Shown: positions 4,815 to 5,418 of the stretch, piece by piece | How positions within the stretch are numbered: position 1 is the first letter of the stretch | Layout: each line of letters opens with the position of its first letter | Assembly: GCA_041609895.1 (NCBI GenBank) | Contig: JBFIPX010000222.1 | Span: forward strand, 1 to 5,418 | Direction: 5' to 3' | DNA length: 5,418 nt | Source: JAHHLP01 sp041609895 | Lineage (GTDB): Bacteria; Bacteroidota; Rhodothermia; Rhodothermales; JABDKH01 | The notes under the pieces: model-generated | What the model was told of the DNA's origin: nothing | Databases searched by the model: none | Seen by the model: the letters and a program-made list of their open reading frames with translations, nothing else | Program-made: the position numbers and the translations under genes

Positions 4815-5418
4815 ATGAAAACGCATGTATTTGATTTATCACTCACGCCAATTCTCGTCTTGGCTCTCATTGTCGTCGCTTCGGCCTGCGACAGCACTTC
4901 GGTTGAGGGACCGCAGATTGAGCAGGAAGAAGTGACGGCCGCCGAATTTGCTAAGTCGTTCGACGTCACGAAGCAGGGGCCGGGTTCACTTACCGTCATG
5001 ACTCGCAACGTATATGTGGGCGGAAACGTGGATCTCATTCTGGCTGCCGCCCCGGAGGAAGTCCCAGTGGTTGTGAGCCAGATCTTCCAGCAGATGGTGT
5101 CCACCAACTTCGCCGAACGCGCGGACGCTTTCGCCAAGGAAATCTCGGCGACGAATCCGCACCTCGTGGGTATGCAGGAAATATCGCTTATTCGGACGCA
5201 GTCGCCTGGCGATTTGATCATCGGCGGTGCGACTTCCGCAGAAACGGTTTTTCTGGACCAGCTCGATGTCTTGATGGGCACTTTGGCATCGCATGGCCTG
5301 GACTATTACGTTGCCGGCTCGGTGGAGAACCTGGACGTAGAAGTCCCGATGTTGACAGGTGTATCTCCATTGTCGTTTGACGACGTTCGCCTGACAGACT
5401 ACGACGTTCTGCTGGCTC
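4815..5418 (+). CDS. Endonuclease/exonuclease/phosphatase family lipoprotein, 5' part
   Basis: The frame is open from ATG 4815 to the window edge (201 residues; the 3' end is missing). The N-terminus MKTHVFDL, a hydrophobic core (10-22) and the lipobox VASAC make Cys25 the predicted lipidated residue. The +2 residue is Asp26, which in enterobacteria favours retention in the inner membrane. After an acidic linker, LTVMTRNVYVGGNVDLIL (59-76) is the first strand of the EEP (DNase I-like) fold, with N65 at the usual metal-site Asn. PHLVGMQEIS (115-124) supplies the metal-binding Glu122. The following LIRTQSPGD, NLDVEVPM and DVRLTDYDVLLA match a subfamily of secreted or surface EEP proteins. EEP enzymes are Mg-dependent phosphodiesterases or phosphatases acting on nucleic acids, phosphoinositides or sphingomyelin; the substrate here is unknown. 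The catalytic His/Asp motifs of the C-terminal half lie beyond the window. Confidence 0.85.
   Translation, partial: MKTHVFDLSLTPILVLALIVVASACDSTSVEGPQIEQEEVTAAEFAKSFDVTKQGPGSLTVMTRNVYVGGNVDLILAAAPEEVPVVVSQIFQQMVSTNFAERADAFAKEISATNPHLVGMQEISLIRTQSPGDLIIGGATSAETVFLDQLDVLMGTLASHGLDYYVAGSVENLDVEVPMLTGVSPLSFDDVRLTDYDVLLA

Overview
The window looks like chromosomal DNA from a moderately GC-rich Gram-negative bacterium. A proteobacterium is most plausible, but no phylogenetic marker is present. Three of the genes start with lipoprotein signal peptides ending in a lipobox cysteine. A hairpin repeat of the GTCATTCCCGCGAAGGCGGGAATCCA type, which I know as a dispersed intergenic repeat of many proteobacterial genomes, lies between two convergent genes.

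Layout, left to right. (1) Bases 1-246 (+): the 3' end of an NTF2/SnoaL-like protein gene. (2) 513-995 (-): a lipoprotein with a DUF4440/SnoaL-like domain, convergent with the first gene. (3) 1207-2736 (-): a large protein related to the ATP-pyrophosphatase half of asparagine synthetases, with a GTG start and a strong ribosome binding site. A possible 31-codon ORF (2766-2861, -) sits directly upstream of it. (4) 2988-3713 (+): a class I SAM-dependent methyltransferase, divergent from gene 3. (5) 3714-3929: intergenic hairpin repeats. (6) 3930-4343 (-): a small lipoprotein of unknown function. (7) 4344-4814: a long divergent intergenic region with a perfect 16-bp palindrome near one gene and two adjacent palindromes near the other. 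(8) 4815 to the end (+): an endonuclease/exonuclease/phosphatase (EEP) family lipoprotein, cut by the window edge.

The genes do not form one obvious operon. They are mostly single genes in alternating orientation, and three of the complete or partial products appear to be cell-envelope lipoproteins. The asparagine-synthetase-like protein and the methyltransferase share a divergent intergenic region. Both families often occur in polysaccharide or natural-product settings, so a shared pathway is possible but not shown here. I found no transposase, phage gene, CRISPR array, tRNA or rRNA. The most unusual items are the asparagine-synthetase-like protein, which lacks a recognisable glutaminase cysteine and has an altered second ATP-site loop, the small ORF in front of it, and the palindromes in the 4344-4814 gap. 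None of these is strong evidence of a new system.
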